Source: Gallionella sp.
GTDB lineage: Bacteria; Pseudomonadota; Gammaproteobacteria; Burkholderiales; Gallionellaceae
NCBI GenBank assembly: GCA_028687575.1
Contig: JAQTZW010000001.1
Location: 62,001-126,000, forward strand
Direction of reading: 5' to 3'
Length of the DNA stretch: 64,000 bases
Below, piece by piece: positions 26,348 through 35,443 of this stretch. The stretch's first letter is position 1, and the number at the start of each line of letters is the position of its first letter. Position numbers and translations under genes: made by a program. Under the pieces are notes generated by a model. It searched no databases, was not told where the DNA came from, and saw nothing but the letters and a program-made list of their open reading frames with translations.

Positions 26348-26373
26348 AAGGGAGATCAATTTTGATCTCCCTT
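26348..26373. terminator. Hairpin between converging operons, possible two-way terminator
   Basis: AAGGGAGATCAA (26348-26359) and TTGATCTCCCTT (26362-26373) form a perfect 12-bp stem around two bases. It follows the rightward pair by 11 bases and lies 378 bases beyond the end of the leftward operon. There is no long T-run, so intrinsic termination may be weak. Confidence 0.55.
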
Positions 26374-26750
26374 AATGATTGGTTATCTACCGCAATTTTC
26401 CATCCGCAGAGGCAATAGACGTTAGAGCTGCGCGAAAAATTTGAAATTACCCTCAAATCTTTTGGTGCTTTCCGGTCTATCGGAACCTTCACTTACCTAT
26501 TTGATCCCCAAATTTTTGTATTGGTGTTTCATTATAGGCCGCAGACAAACTCTCCAAAATTGTGGCTATTGGACTAAATAAGTCGGACGGCATGGAGCGT
26601 AGATAATATTTTTATTATGCCATAAGATGATCTATCTTCCTAGTGAATTCACCTCGGTTCACCTCGGTTTTGTCTTTGCCACTAGAATGCACTGCACATC
26701 AACCAGAGTATAAGGTATTCCGCCAATATGAAAACGAAGCAAAAATCAGT
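26374..26750. other. 377-bp gap between the convergent operons
   Basis: No credible gene. It includes a perfect tandem duplication of the 10-mer TTCACCTCGG at 26648-26667, and AT-rich sequence. A minus-strand frame over 26031-26492 is the antisense of the upstream gene and is not supported. Confidence 0.4.
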
Positions 26751-28676
26751 TTATTGATCTCGTACAACCAATACAAGCGCACCATGCTTCTGCATATCCG
26801 TTTTTAATGATTCGGTGTCGGCTGGATTGCGCGCTATAAGACCAATAATGTGTTGAACCTCTTCTCCATTCGCATCTTTACCAATACATGTCATAGTGGT
26901 GTATCCATTCTTGTTAACGTCTGGCACGTGCAGCGAAGCTGGAAGGGTGGCTGCATTCTTAAGTCGCGTAAGTGTTTCCTGAGATTTTTGATGTATGGTG
27001 TTCTTATCGATGCCTACAATAGCCAAAGCTAGTTCGTCAATTACAGCTTCACTCAGCCCAAGCCGTGAGATAGAGTTTCCGTCTTTGTCGCGCCCCATGT
27101 AGCAGACCCCACCCTCTAGTTGCAGGGTCGGCAACACTAAAGGCTGCAACTTTGACTCAATATTGAACGTATACGCTTCCACTGAAACAGCGAACGTGGC
27201 TGGCATCTGAGCAACCAACCCGACACGTCCAAGGTCGGCCAGTAACTTCTGTTGTAATTCAATCGCATGAGTTTCACGAAGTCGAACCAGAATTTTGTGA
27301 GTTCCGCCATCTGCGAGTAGTGCATTCAACTCCTCCCGTCTAAGCGTTTGGATGTCTTTAAGATCCCAGCGAATCCACATGCGACGATTATCTGGCAAGA
27401 TGACGATAGGGGTCTTGGTTCCGGCGGACTTGTATGTCCATGCTTTGGGTGAGAGTTGCTCAAACTTTCCGCTAATCATCAGCGCTTGACGGAAGTCAGA
27501 TCGCGCAAGATCGCATGCAGGTGTCAATATTACGAGCACGTCCGAATCGACGGGGGGTGGTGTAGCACCTGCTACTGGAGTTTGCAGCGAAGTACGTTTG
27601 ACGAGAATGTCTCCGAATGCTACCGGCGCACCTGACTCCGTACCCGGCACTTCAAGTCGCTTCGGGTTCTGATAGATAGTTTGGTACACAAGCTGCTGCA
27701 AGTCAGGTGAGCCAGCAATGTAGGGTGGCGGATAGGAGTCAGGCTGAATCTTATTTAATTCCTTTGCGGCCAGGATTGTTGCTGCATCGTGTTCAATTTC
27801 GTGCTGTAGCATTCGATCAAACACATCCAGCGCATAACTGCCAAGAGGCTGGCCTTCAAAGTTCAGAAGCAATTGTCGGATCTGAGCGTAGTCAGCAAGA
27901 TCTAGGCGTCGTATTTTTGTAAGAAATCGAGATTTTGCTTCATCCAGTCCAACGTCCCAACTATGAAGAAACGATGCGAGGCGCAGCGAATCTTCATTAT
28001 GAAGTGCTAATCTGGTGAGCACTTGGCTAAATCGTGTTTCGTTGATGAGATCATTCTTGCTTAAAACTCGGAACATGGCACCAAGCAAGTGAGCCTTGTC
28101 TCTGAAATACGCTTTTTTATCTGCAAGTCGGGGGCTGCTTGACATTAAAATCACCAAGGGAGGTGACACCTCCCTTCCTACGAGTAAATTTTTAAGTCGA
28201 TCCAGCGAAGCCTCAAGGTCTGAGTCATTTTGGGCAGAACCAAGAAACAAATCGGCAAAAATGATGGAAACAGTTTTTCCAATATCTGGAATATTCCGAC
28301 CGGTTGGTATAGTTTCTATACCAACCGCACGTAGCGCGGCTTCCAGTTTTGACAAGAAAGCTTTGTCAGTCTTGGACGCTTGGTTGTATTCTTCGAAGAG
28401 AGGCAGACTCAGTTCCGGTCGCAGTTTTTCGCGCAGGCCCCAAATTGTTGCAACAAAATCGTTCGATGACTTAAGTTCATCAGCATCGATCTCATCGTAC
28501 CTAGGAAATACTTCAACAATGAGAGCCTTATCATCCTCCCCGACATCTGCGAAGAAATTTTCCCAAGCTGCCCCTTGTTTTACCAAGTCCTGGGCCGTTG
28601 GCACATCGTCATAACCGTCATCGACAATAAGTGCGGTCGTCAGCTTACGATCAGAAAGCAATTCGTTGAGATTCAT
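26751..28676 (-). CDS. Receiver-like response regulator with large unknown C-terminal domain
   Basis: A 641-residue protein. The N-terminal part has receiver features: the acidic pair TTALIVDDGYDD (13-24), a candidate phosphoacceptor Asp in VSIIFADLFLGSAQ, a Ser block in LVILMSSSPRLA, and a Lys in FRVLSKND. Relative to a standard receiver it carries a large insertion (residues 30-130). The C-terminal 430 residues contain DILVKRTSLQTP and VILTPACDLARSD but match no domain I know; no DNA-binding motif is visible. The start overlaps the kinase-like gene stop as ATGA, so the two form a coupled pair. It probably receives phosphate from that protein. What it then controls is unknown. Confidence 0.65.
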   Translation of the reverse strand: MNLNELLSDRKLTTALIVDDGYDDVPTAQDLVKQGAAWENFFADVGEDDKALIVEVFPRYDEIDADELKSSNDFVATIWGLREKLRPELSLPLFEEYNQASKTDKAFLSKLEAALRAVGIETIPTGRNIPDIGKTVSIIFADLFLGSAQNDSDLEASLDRLKNLLVGREVSPPLVILMSSSPRLADKKAYFRDKAHLLGAMFRVLSKNDLINETRFSQVLTRLALHNEDSLRLASFLHSWDVGLDEAKSRFLTKIRRLDLADYAQIRQLLLNFEGQPLGSYALDVFDRMLQHEIEHDAATILAAKELNKIQPDSYPPPYIAGSPDLQQLVYQTIYQNPKRLEVPGTESGAPVAFGDILVKRTSLQTPVAGATPPPVDSDVLVILTPACDLARSDFRQALMISGKFEQLSPKAWTYKSAGTKTPIVILPDNRRMWIRWDLKDIQTLRREELNALLADGGTHKILVRLRETHAIELQQKLLADLGRVGLVAQMPATFAVSVEAYTFNIESKLQPLVLPTLQLEGGVCYMGRDKDGNSISRLGLSEAVIDELALAIVGIDKNTIHQKSQETLTRLKNAATLPASLHVPDVNKNGYTTMTCIGKDANGEEVQHIIGLIARNPADTESLKTDMQKHGALVLVVRDQ

Positions 28677-31099
28677 TTAACTGTTACTCCCTCAGGTAGC
28701 TCAAGCACGAATTCATGAAGGCGCTTGGTGTCTGCGTCCGCTCGCGACGATAGAGTAAGTTTGCCACCCAAATAGGACGCATTCTCACGAGCAATATAAA
28801 GACCCAGTCCTCTTCGTTTGCTTTTTTCTTTCATGGACCAGAAAGGTCGAAACACTTTTTCTTGATTTTCTATGGCGATACCGCGACCGTTATCACTGAA
28901 ATAAATTACCATCGGATCAGTATCTATCTTGATGGATATTATTGGTACATAGCGAGTTTCTCGTGATGCACGCATTTCCATCCAATAGATGGAGTTGGAA
29001 ATAAGGTTCTCCAGTATTTGAATCAGCATTCCCTTCACCACGCGTATCCGAACAGGGGAGCTGGGTGGCTTGAAATTGAGGTTGATGCTGTGTCTCCGAA
29101 ACTGTGCAGCATGTCCTATTTTGAGTTCCTCAATCAGTTCTCCAAGATCAAATACCTCCGAGCGCTGCCGTCCGGACACACTGAGCTGATCTAGGACGCT
29201 AAGCCGTTTGGATACGCTCTTCATTTCGATGCGTAGTGTATCCAGCTTGCTGCGTATCTCTGGCGGCATTTCCTTGCCACGAAGCGCCTCGATCGCTTCC
29301 AGCGCACTTTCGGACGCACGTGCTAATTCGTGAGCGACAACCTCAACCATAAGGCCGACACCGGCCATTTGAACCATCTGCCGCCCATCGGCCTCTACCT
29401 CATCAATACGTTGTTGTGCACGTGCGGCCAAGTCTTGGAACTCTGCAAAAGCCTCCTGTAATTCGTCAACAACGTCCTCATGTCCCTTTGGTAATATCTT
29501 ACGTACACGACTGAGCGCGACTTTAGCTCGTGACTCTAGCTTGCTGACTTCCGCCTTCACGTCACCTAAGTCAAGGGGCAGATGTTTGTGACGCCGATCA
29601 ACATCTTTCATAAAATCCCAAAACAGCACTTGAATTACATGCTGGAGCAAGGTAATGAATACTTGCTGTTCGGGTGTCGTGCGGAGGCCCTCACGATTCG
29701 TCTGATCCAAGAGTTGTGGGTTGTTGGTGCGCGTGATATTAATGTGGCCGACAAATTGCATCTTGTTAAGTGTGTAGCCAGAACGCCCCATTGCGCGACG
29801 ATCAAGTCCCAGCCAGTCGTCGTCGTCATCGCCGTAAGGAAAGACTCGGAATCCGTCGCGAAACAACAGAATGCCGGACCACTTTTTTTGAAGTTCTCGG
29901 ACAGCGCGTTGATCCCCTATAGAGTCAATTCGTGCTAAGCGCTGACGGTTGTACCAATAGACCTGAAAATCGAAATCACCAACCGAAGTCAGTGCCGAGA
30001 GAGGAACGGCTTCCGAAGTTCCGATAACCGCTCCCTCAATGTCAGGTAATGTGAGGTTCGTTACATCAATTTCGTGTGGGTGCGGGAAGCCGAGGTCAAA
30101 AGCTTCGAGCGTGACGCGCAAAACAGGCTCGCCGTTGAGTATGCGGTATGTACCTTTGAAGCCTGCGTGTGCATGCTCTAGCAGATGCTTGTCCATCCAC
30201 GGGATGTTGACGCGACTGCCATTCCAAAGTAAAGCGATACGCGGTTTGGATTTTTGATCTACAAAGGGATCAGTAATACGTGCAAAATCGAACTCTGCAT
30301 ACAACTTTAAACGGTTCTCTGTCCAGTCTTCAGTGAGATCGCTAATAGTGAGAACCGTACCACTCCAAGCGGTACTTGGCTTCATTCCATCGGTGAAAGC
30401 CTTTACCGGCACATCTTCGATCATTGCGTCAAGATTCGCGAACTCTCGCCAGTCAATTTCTAACCGGTTCATCGCTGTGTCGGTCTGCTTTGCGGTCTCC
30501 AGCTTCAAATGCTCGCCGAGCCGCATGGCCGACAAACGTCCGATGCCTTTTTCACCTAGATAGGGCGATTTGACACTTTTTGCTTCAATCGCTTGATCGA
30601 CTTCCCGTTTTCTGGATGGTGTGCCAATCACCAAGTAATTCTTTTTCAGTTCCTCAAGCGACATGCCTGAACCTGTGTCGGCAATTTCAATCGTGTTAAG
30701 ACTCCGGTAAGCGGCATCAAGCTTGCCCAAAAATTCATCAACGCTTTTTGGTGTTCCAAGACAATCTCGGAATGCCTTCACTAACTCGGGATCGGCGGCT
30801 GGATCAAGTTGTAAAATCGTCAAATCTAACAGACTCGCAGTGGTTTCGGCCTGCTCGTTGCGCGACACGTTCTGGTAGGCATCAGACGAGGCGATTGATG
30901 AAGCTTTGCTGCGCATGCGCAAATAACTGTTCCGGCGTAGAACGACTTTGAACCTGATTTCAACGCCATTTTTAGACCTGGCATCGAATGCATTTTTTAT
31001 CAGTTCGTAGAACGCAATGGTGTCGGAGCTGATAAGTTCAGACCCTAGTTCTAGAACGGTTCGTGCGGATATCTTAAACACGCGGGAATACCTGACCAA
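28673..31099 (-). CDS. Dual-GHKL ATPase / histidine-kinase-like protein
   Basis: An 808-residue protein with two ATPase modules. The N-terminal one is Hsp90/MutL-like: ELISSDTIAFYELIKNAFDA (N box, about 17-36), ADTGSGMSLEELKKN and LGEKGIGRLSAMRLGE. The C-terminal one is a kinase type: ILENLISNSIYW, YFSDNGRGIA, FRPFWSMKEK and RGLGLYIAREN. It is preceded by a DHp-like helix, GVGLMVEVVAHELARA, whose His can serve as phosphoacceptor. No membrane segment or PAS domain is seen, so it senses something inside the cell. TTG 31099 is the start, overlapping a 40-codon ORF. It lies downstream of sspD in the same direction. Confidence 0.75.
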   Translation of the reverse strand: MVRYSRVFKISARTVLELGSELISSDTIAFYELIKNAFDARSKNGVEIRFKVVLRRNSYLRMRSKASSIASSDAYQNVSRNEQAETTASLLDLTILQLDPAADPELVKAFRDCLGTPKSVDEFLGKLDAAYRSLNTIEIADTGSGMSLEELKKNYLVIGTPSRKREVDQAIEAKSVKSPYLGEKGIGRLSAMRLGEHLKLETAKQTDTAMNRLEIDWREFANLDAMIEDVPVKAFTDGMKPSTAWSGTVLTISDLTEDWTENRLKLYAEFDFARITDPFVDQKSKPRIALLWNGSRVNIPWMDKHLLEHAHAGFKGTYRILNGEPVLRVTLEAFDLGFPHPHEIDVTNLTLPDIEGAVIGTSEAVPLSALTSVGDFDFQVYWYNRQRLARIDSIGDQRAVRELQKKWSGILLFRDGFRVFPYGDDDDDWLGLDRRAMGRSGYTLNKMQFVGHINITRTNNPQLLDQTNREGLRTTPEQQVFITLLQHVIQVLFWDFMKDVDRRHKHLPLDLGDVKAEVSKLESRAKVALSRVRKILPKGHEDVVDELQEAFAEFQDLAARAQQRIDEVEADGRQMVQMAGVGLMVEVVAHELARASESALEAIEALRGKEMPPEIRSKLDTLRIEMKSVSKRLSVLDQLSVSGRQRSEVFDLGELIEELKIGHAAQFRRHSINLNFKPPSSPVRIRVVKGMLIQILENLISNSIYWMEMRASRETRYVPIISIKIDTDPMVIYFSDNGRGIAIENQEKVFRPFWSMKEKSKRRGLGLYIARENASYLGGKLTLSSRADADTKRLHEFVLELPEGVTVK

Positions 31100-31196
31100 T
31101 CATTCCAACCGAAGAGGGCGTGTACAGCAATGCAAGTGCTACGTCTTCAACTTCACGTAAACGCTCTGAGGTGTGATGATAATTTCGCAGATGCAT
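31074..31196 (-). CDS. 40-residue ORF between sspD and the kinase-like gene
   Basis: ATG 31196 is preceded by AGGGAG at a spacing of seven bases, one of the better ribosome sites in this operon. The frame reads MHLRNYHHTSERLREVEDVA and ends 26 bases inside the kinase-like gene. It may be a leader peptide that couples translation to the weak TTG start of that gene, or a small protein. No family is recognised. Confidence 0.45.
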   Translation of the reverse strand: MHLRNYHHTSERLREVEDVALALLYTPSSVGMIGQVFPRV

Positions 31197-31271
31197 GAGC
31201 TATCTCCCTATTTAAAGCTTCCATTGTTAAAAAAAGATGTTGGATCAACAAGCGCAGTCGCGTTATAAAAG

Positions 31272-32108
31272 TTACTTATGACAAATCAGGCATGCTCCAC
31301 CACCCTCATCCTCACCATATAAGTCATCAATATCTATGTTACTTTGGACTGGCCGTAGCGGATTAACTGGGCGTTTGCTCAAATCTCGCTGCCGCCTACG
31401 CTCATAATCTTCAATTATCTGGTTTGCTCGTATAGGGTTTTCGAGGTCACTCAGAGGCCCTCCCTGTGTCCAGGTAAAAGGCGAGCCGTGTTCCAACGCA
31501 CTTTTCTCATAGTTCTTGGCTTCTTCAAATGCTGCTGGATGACGTTCTTTTAAGCGAACCCATTCAATTTTTTGTTGATAAAAGCAAAACGTACATCCGC
31601 TGCGTGATCGCCACTCATAATACTTTGGATAGCCGACACCTGAAGCTTCTAAAATATCCATGACCCCCTGCTTATCTATACCATCCTCTCTGAAGGGGAG
31701 CTTCACGATTAAGTTATCTTCATTTGAAATATACCCCTGGCGGTATTCTTCATCAGATCGGATCGCAACATAACTTGTTACGACATCTCCTGCTTTGAGC
31801 ATTGGATTAACCCATTGCTTAAATGGTAATAACTTAAGCTGCCGAGTGCACCAGCGAGTGTGAGGAGAGGGTAAAAAGTGATTGTATTCTCGTAACCAGA
31901 AATCAAAATCACGAGTAGGATTAAGGCGCAGGATAGGCTTCCCTAGAAAACCTTCAAGTCGTCCAAGAAAGTCATAAACTTCCGGCAACTCTTTCCCTGT
32001 GTCAGTAAAAAAATAATCAATATTCAATTCAGGATGATGTTGGCGCATGTATACCGCAAGGGCAGCGCTATCTTTACCCCCAGAAACTCCTAGAACATGA
32101 CGTTCCAT
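31272..32108 (-). CDS. sspD: SspD-type PAPS-reductase-like ATP pyrophosphatase (phosphorothioation)
   Basis: A 278-residue enzyme of the adenosine-PAPS-reductase superfamily. The PP-loop is GVSGGKDSAALAV (7-19), followed by YFFTDTGKELPEVY. The cysteine blocks TRWCTRQLK and SGCTFCFYQQ, and a C-terminal CLICHK, could hold an iron-sulfur cluster or carry sulfur, as in DndC. In Ssp systems this protein activates the DNA backbone and inserts sulfur into one strand. It is the third gene of sspB-sspC-sspD, two bases after sspC. The cysteine desulfurase SspA is not in the window; a host desulfurase may replace it. Confidence 0.8.
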   Translation of the reverse strand: MERHVLGVSGGKDSAALAVYMRQHHPELNIDYFFTDTGKELPEVYDFLGRLEGFLGKPILRLNPTRDFDFWLREYNHFLPSPHTRWCTRQLKLLPFKQWVNPMLKAGDVVTSYVAIRSDEEYRQGYISNEDNLIVKLPFREDGIDKQGVMDILEASGVGYPKYYEWRSRSGCTFCFYQQKIEWVRLKERHPAAFEEAKNYEKSALEHGSPFTWTQGGPLSDLENPIRANQIIEDYERRRQRDLSKRPVNPLRPVQSNIDIDDLYGEDEGGGACLICHK

Positions 32109-32110
32109 CC

Positions 32111-35100
32111 TCAGCCCTCTTTTCTTTGGTCTATGGCTTGAGTGCCAGCCTGAGCAAGTGCAGCAAGGAATACCTCGGGCCTAACATTATTCATATGAGT
32201 CATAATTATTTCAGCCAAATCACGAACGTGACTCTGTTCTTGCTCAGAAATATCGAACGACTCTGAGACTGTTTTTCCGTCTTTACCAGTTCCGAAAACC
32301 ACGGCTATCGCCTGCCTTGTTGGATTGCGATCACGTACTGCTGCGAGTACTTCTACCTGGCGGAATCGCAAAGCCAAGTCGGCAAGAGAAATCAATGCAA
32401 CATCAATATCTTGATCATTCCAATCGCGAGATGGCTTGTTGATAGCTAAGCCCAATAAACTCTCGTAATATTCTCGTTTATTCTCAAATGTTGCTAACCG
32501 AATTGCGAAACCGTCTAATCTCAAATCACCAGAAATGCCAGAGACAACTTTGGCGCGATGCTTGATTAACGATAAGTCATCAAATTCAGCATCAAGAGCT
32601 ACTAGCATTTTTGAAATGACTCTGCGCAACATCAAATCGTATGCATCCGTCATTTCAGAAAGAGATGCACCGAGTCCTTCAATATATTTATCGACCTCCC
32701 CCCCGAATAATAATGGGAGGTCGATAAACAGCACTTTATGAGGATCGCTAGCCCGTAGGAGTACATCACGAATCTTGCGCGTTGTATCGGATATGCTTGT
32801 AGTTCTCTGCGCCCAAACAGGCAGTCCATACACAATAGAAACTAGTGTTCTCGCTGAATCCAGTGGGTCTAGATGGCTAGTTCGCCCAAGCCTATTTTGC
32901 ATTTGCTTATTCAGACCTTCCAGAATATCGCGATGATATTCATCAAGTTGAACATGACGGAGAGAAATGCGTGATGGCTCTTGCAACGCTTCGTCAATAT
33001 CAGCTTCTTGCAACTCAGGTACAAACATTCCATTTTTGTAGACAGCCACGCGATATTTATTTGCTAAAACGAAAGCAAGCATGAGTATTGGCAGAACACC
33101 CTCACGAATACCAAACGGTGGTTTTGTCCACAGTTGATAGAGTGAGGACAAATCTATTCGATCACCCGTTCCAAATATTAGCTGATCTGCGGCAGCCCAC
33201 GCTTTTACAAACGTTTTGCTCTTTCCACTGTTCTCGGGTGGTAGAAAGGAAAATTGCCCTGCTTCATTTTTCCGGTATAAAGAAGTTGATCCTATCAAAG
33301 TATGAAAAAGTCCTGCTTCTGCAGGAAAGCCTTCGAAGCCCAAAGCTGCGAGCCCTTCGTTATTAAGCATCGCATATAATAATTCACGCCTCGCCTTGGA
33401 GCTACTTCCAGAGGGTTTGTCGCGGTTTATCAACTCGCTCAAAATAAAAGGAGTATCGACATATAATTTGTCAGCCAAATCAGATGCTAAGGACGAGAGT
33501 CCGATTTGACCCGGATTGGGCAAATACTCACCGTTGAGATGCCAATTTGCGTTAATGAAGGCGTCTCTAAGTTCATTTTCTAACTGCGCTCGAATTGTAG
33601 ATACACGCCCGCTAATTTCTCTCCTGGCAACAGCGTCACCATCAAGCTCTGGATGCTGTTTTCGGACAGTTTCAATGGCCAGCAACTCACGCCCTAGCTC
33701 CCTGACAATTTCCCCATTTTTTGAAGACCCAAGCACAACTGGGTATACAGAACATTTTTTAGATGCAATCTTACTGCGATTATCTAATTGCTGAATTGTT
33801 GTATCTCGATCAGGGATTGCCAATACAAATTGGCCAAAACTACCATCTGATGGTTCAAAACTTGTAACCTGCGAATCAAGTTCTGATACCTGGCACAACG
33901 CAACCTTCATCCAGCGCAATGTCCCGTGAATGTAGTAGTGCCGCTTTGCGATAACGGGAAATAAGTTGCTGAGTTTAGTCAACGTTTTAAGATTTGGATC
34001 GCCAATAGATCCTAGTGCATCATTCACAGCCGAATCAATATCAAAATCACTACCCGCAAACACTCCCCACGCGCCTAAGTGCTTGCGATGAACAATAACG
34101 GACCAACCGCGAAGGTCTTCTAGTGCAGTCTCGATACTAGTTTCGGGATGCTCTGGCAAGCATGAATAAAGCGTTTCATTATCCGCCGCAAGACCAGACC
34201 CGTTTCGAAACAGTTCGATTAACGCAATGGTCTTCGTTAACTGCGCATGTATTGAGCGTCCCTTGGCTTCCGCACGCTCTACAGCTTCTGCTGCCTGGGC
34301 CCATCTATGCCCGTCTGGCGAGGCGAGAATCGCTGTTTCAAGATTGATTCTGAGGTAGTCCCAATAGGTAGAGGGTAGGTACAGGCTCTTTTCATTAGCG
34401 GTGGTTGACTGTAAAAAGTCCATGAACCCTTTCGGTTCAACTGAAACAAGAAAGCCAAATGTACTACGTTCATTCTGCCCAAAACGACGTTTTGAAATCG
34501 GTCCTAGCAGGGCTGCGGTGGCAGGGTGCAATGGCCAGCAATTATCAAGCCTTGCCCAAAAATCAGGATTTACGGTTGGCCTGCGCATTTTTATTGAGAG
34601 CGCGATTTTCTTCGACAGCGATTTTGTCCATGGATGCGGCAAGCTTGTATCAATGGCCTTGCCGGTAAGCTCTACCAACTCATCACTTCCCGCTATGAGC
34701 GGAATATCAACAAATCGCCCCTGTATCTTTGACCACTCTTCACGAGCATCGCGCCCCAACTTGGTTGCATATTGCTCGAATGCTTGATGAAGAATGCCAA
34801 CAACTACCAATTTTCCACGGCTACGGCTAGCCATCTCAGCCAACTCTTGGTAAAAGTACACATCGTCCCCATTGTGTACCGCAGACTCTAGGAATTTACC
34901 TAACTCGTCAATTACGACCAAAACCCCTGCATTCTCCCCAGACTCGGCTTCTCTCACTAATATTTCCAGCAAATCTGCGGAAGTAACATTGGCAATACTT
35001 TTGTTTTGCGATTCAGCGGGGAGTGATTTGGTAAGTGCTCGATATAGTTCTTGAACAACGCTAGTTCTTCTACCTACAACAGGGATAACCAGCCAGCCAT

Positions 35101-35443
35101 TTTTACCTGAATTGAATGCTTCCAAAACCAAGTTGTCATTGTTTAGGCCGAGCACATGCTGGGCAGTTTCACGAATAGACGGTTGATGATGTACCAAGGA
35201 ACAAAGTGCCAGTGCAAGGGATGACTTTCCTCCGCCATAAGGCCCTGTCCATGTAAAAGCCCTCTGCTTAGTTTCTAAAATCTGGCGCGCAGTACCCTCA
35301 AGAACAGCTCTTGCAGTTCCTTGGCAAATATATCCCTGCAGGCCGTCTTCCCGACCAAAATCTGTATCTATTCTTATCGATCGTTGAAACTGCCTAGAGA
35401 TGCTAACCACATCTGCTAGTACCTGAATAACCTTGGCCTTCAT
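32111..35443 (-). CDS. sspC: SspC-type ATPase of the phosphorothioation module
   Basis: A 1110-residue protein with Walker A GPYGGGKSS (67-75, TWTGPYGGGKSSLALALC) and Walker B VLVVIDELGKFLE (about 174-186), then LVVVGILHQAFEQYA. The rest is long and helical without a second motif I can name. It overlaps sspB by four bases (ATGA) and is followed at two bases by sspD. Its size and central place agree with SspC, which is required with SspB and SspD for strand-specific phosphorothioation. Name by context plus the ATPase motifs. Confidence 0.75.
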   Translation of the reverse strand: MKAKVIQVLADVVSISRQFQRSIRIDTDFGREDGLQGYICQGTARAVLEGTARQILETKQRAFTWTGPYGGGKSSLALALCSLVHHQPSIRETAQHVLGLNNDNLVLEAFNSGKNGWLVIPVVGRRTSVVQELYRALTKSLPAESQNKSIANVTSADLLEILVREAESGENAGVLVVIDELGKFLESAVHNGDDVYFYQELAEMASRSRGKLVVVGILHQAFEQYATKLGRDAREEWSKIQGRFVDIPLIAGSDELVELTGKAIDTSLPHPWTKSLSKKIALSIKMRRPTVNPDFWARLDNCWPLHPATAALLGPISKRRFGQNERSTFGFLVSVEPKGFMDFLQSTTANEKSLYLPSTYWDYLRINLETAILASPDGHRWAQAAEAVERAEAKGRSIHAQLTKTIALIELFRNGSGLAADNETLYSCLPEHPETSIETALEDLRGWSVIVHRKHLGAWGVFAGSDFDIDSAVNDALGSIGDPNLKTLTKLSNLFPVIAKRHYYIHGTLRWMKVALCQVSELDSQVTSFEPSDGSFGQFVLAIPDRDTTIQQLDNRSKIASKKCSVYPVVLGSSKNGEIVRELGRELLAIETVRKQHPELDGDAVARREISGRVSTIRAQLENELRDAFINANWHLNGEYLPNPGQIGLSSLASDLADKLYVDTPFILSELINRDKPSGSSSKARRELLYAMLNNEGLAALGFEGFPAEAGLFHTLIGSTSLYRKNEAGQFSFLPPENSGKSKTFVKAWAAADQLIFGTGDRIDLSSLYQLWTKPPFGIREGVLPILMLAFVLANKYRVAVYKNGMFVPELQEADIDEALQEPSRISLRHVQLDEYHRDILEGLNKQMQNRLGRTSHLDPLDSARTLVSIVYGLPVWAQRTTSISDTTRKIRDVLLRASDPHKVLFIDLPLLFGGEVDKYIEGLGASLSEMTDAYDLMLRRVISKMLVALDAEFDDLSLIKHRAKVVSGISGDLRLDGFAIRLATFENKREYYESLLGLAINKPSRDWNDQDIDVALISLADLALRFRQVEVLAAVRDRNPTRQAIAVVFGTGKDGKTVSESFDISEQEQSHVRDLAEIIMTHMNNVRPEVFLAALAQAGTQAIDQRKEG

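Noticed and set aside
26031..26492. 153-residue minus-strand frame ahead of the convergent gap
   Set aside because: It overlaps the unknown gene on the plus strand, which has a coupled start and better codon structure.
28673..31099. Plain MutL or MORC-type ATPase
   Set aside because: The second GHKL module with a His-containing helix and the coupled receiver-like gene point to a kinase-type protein, so a single-module DNA-repair ATPase does not fit.
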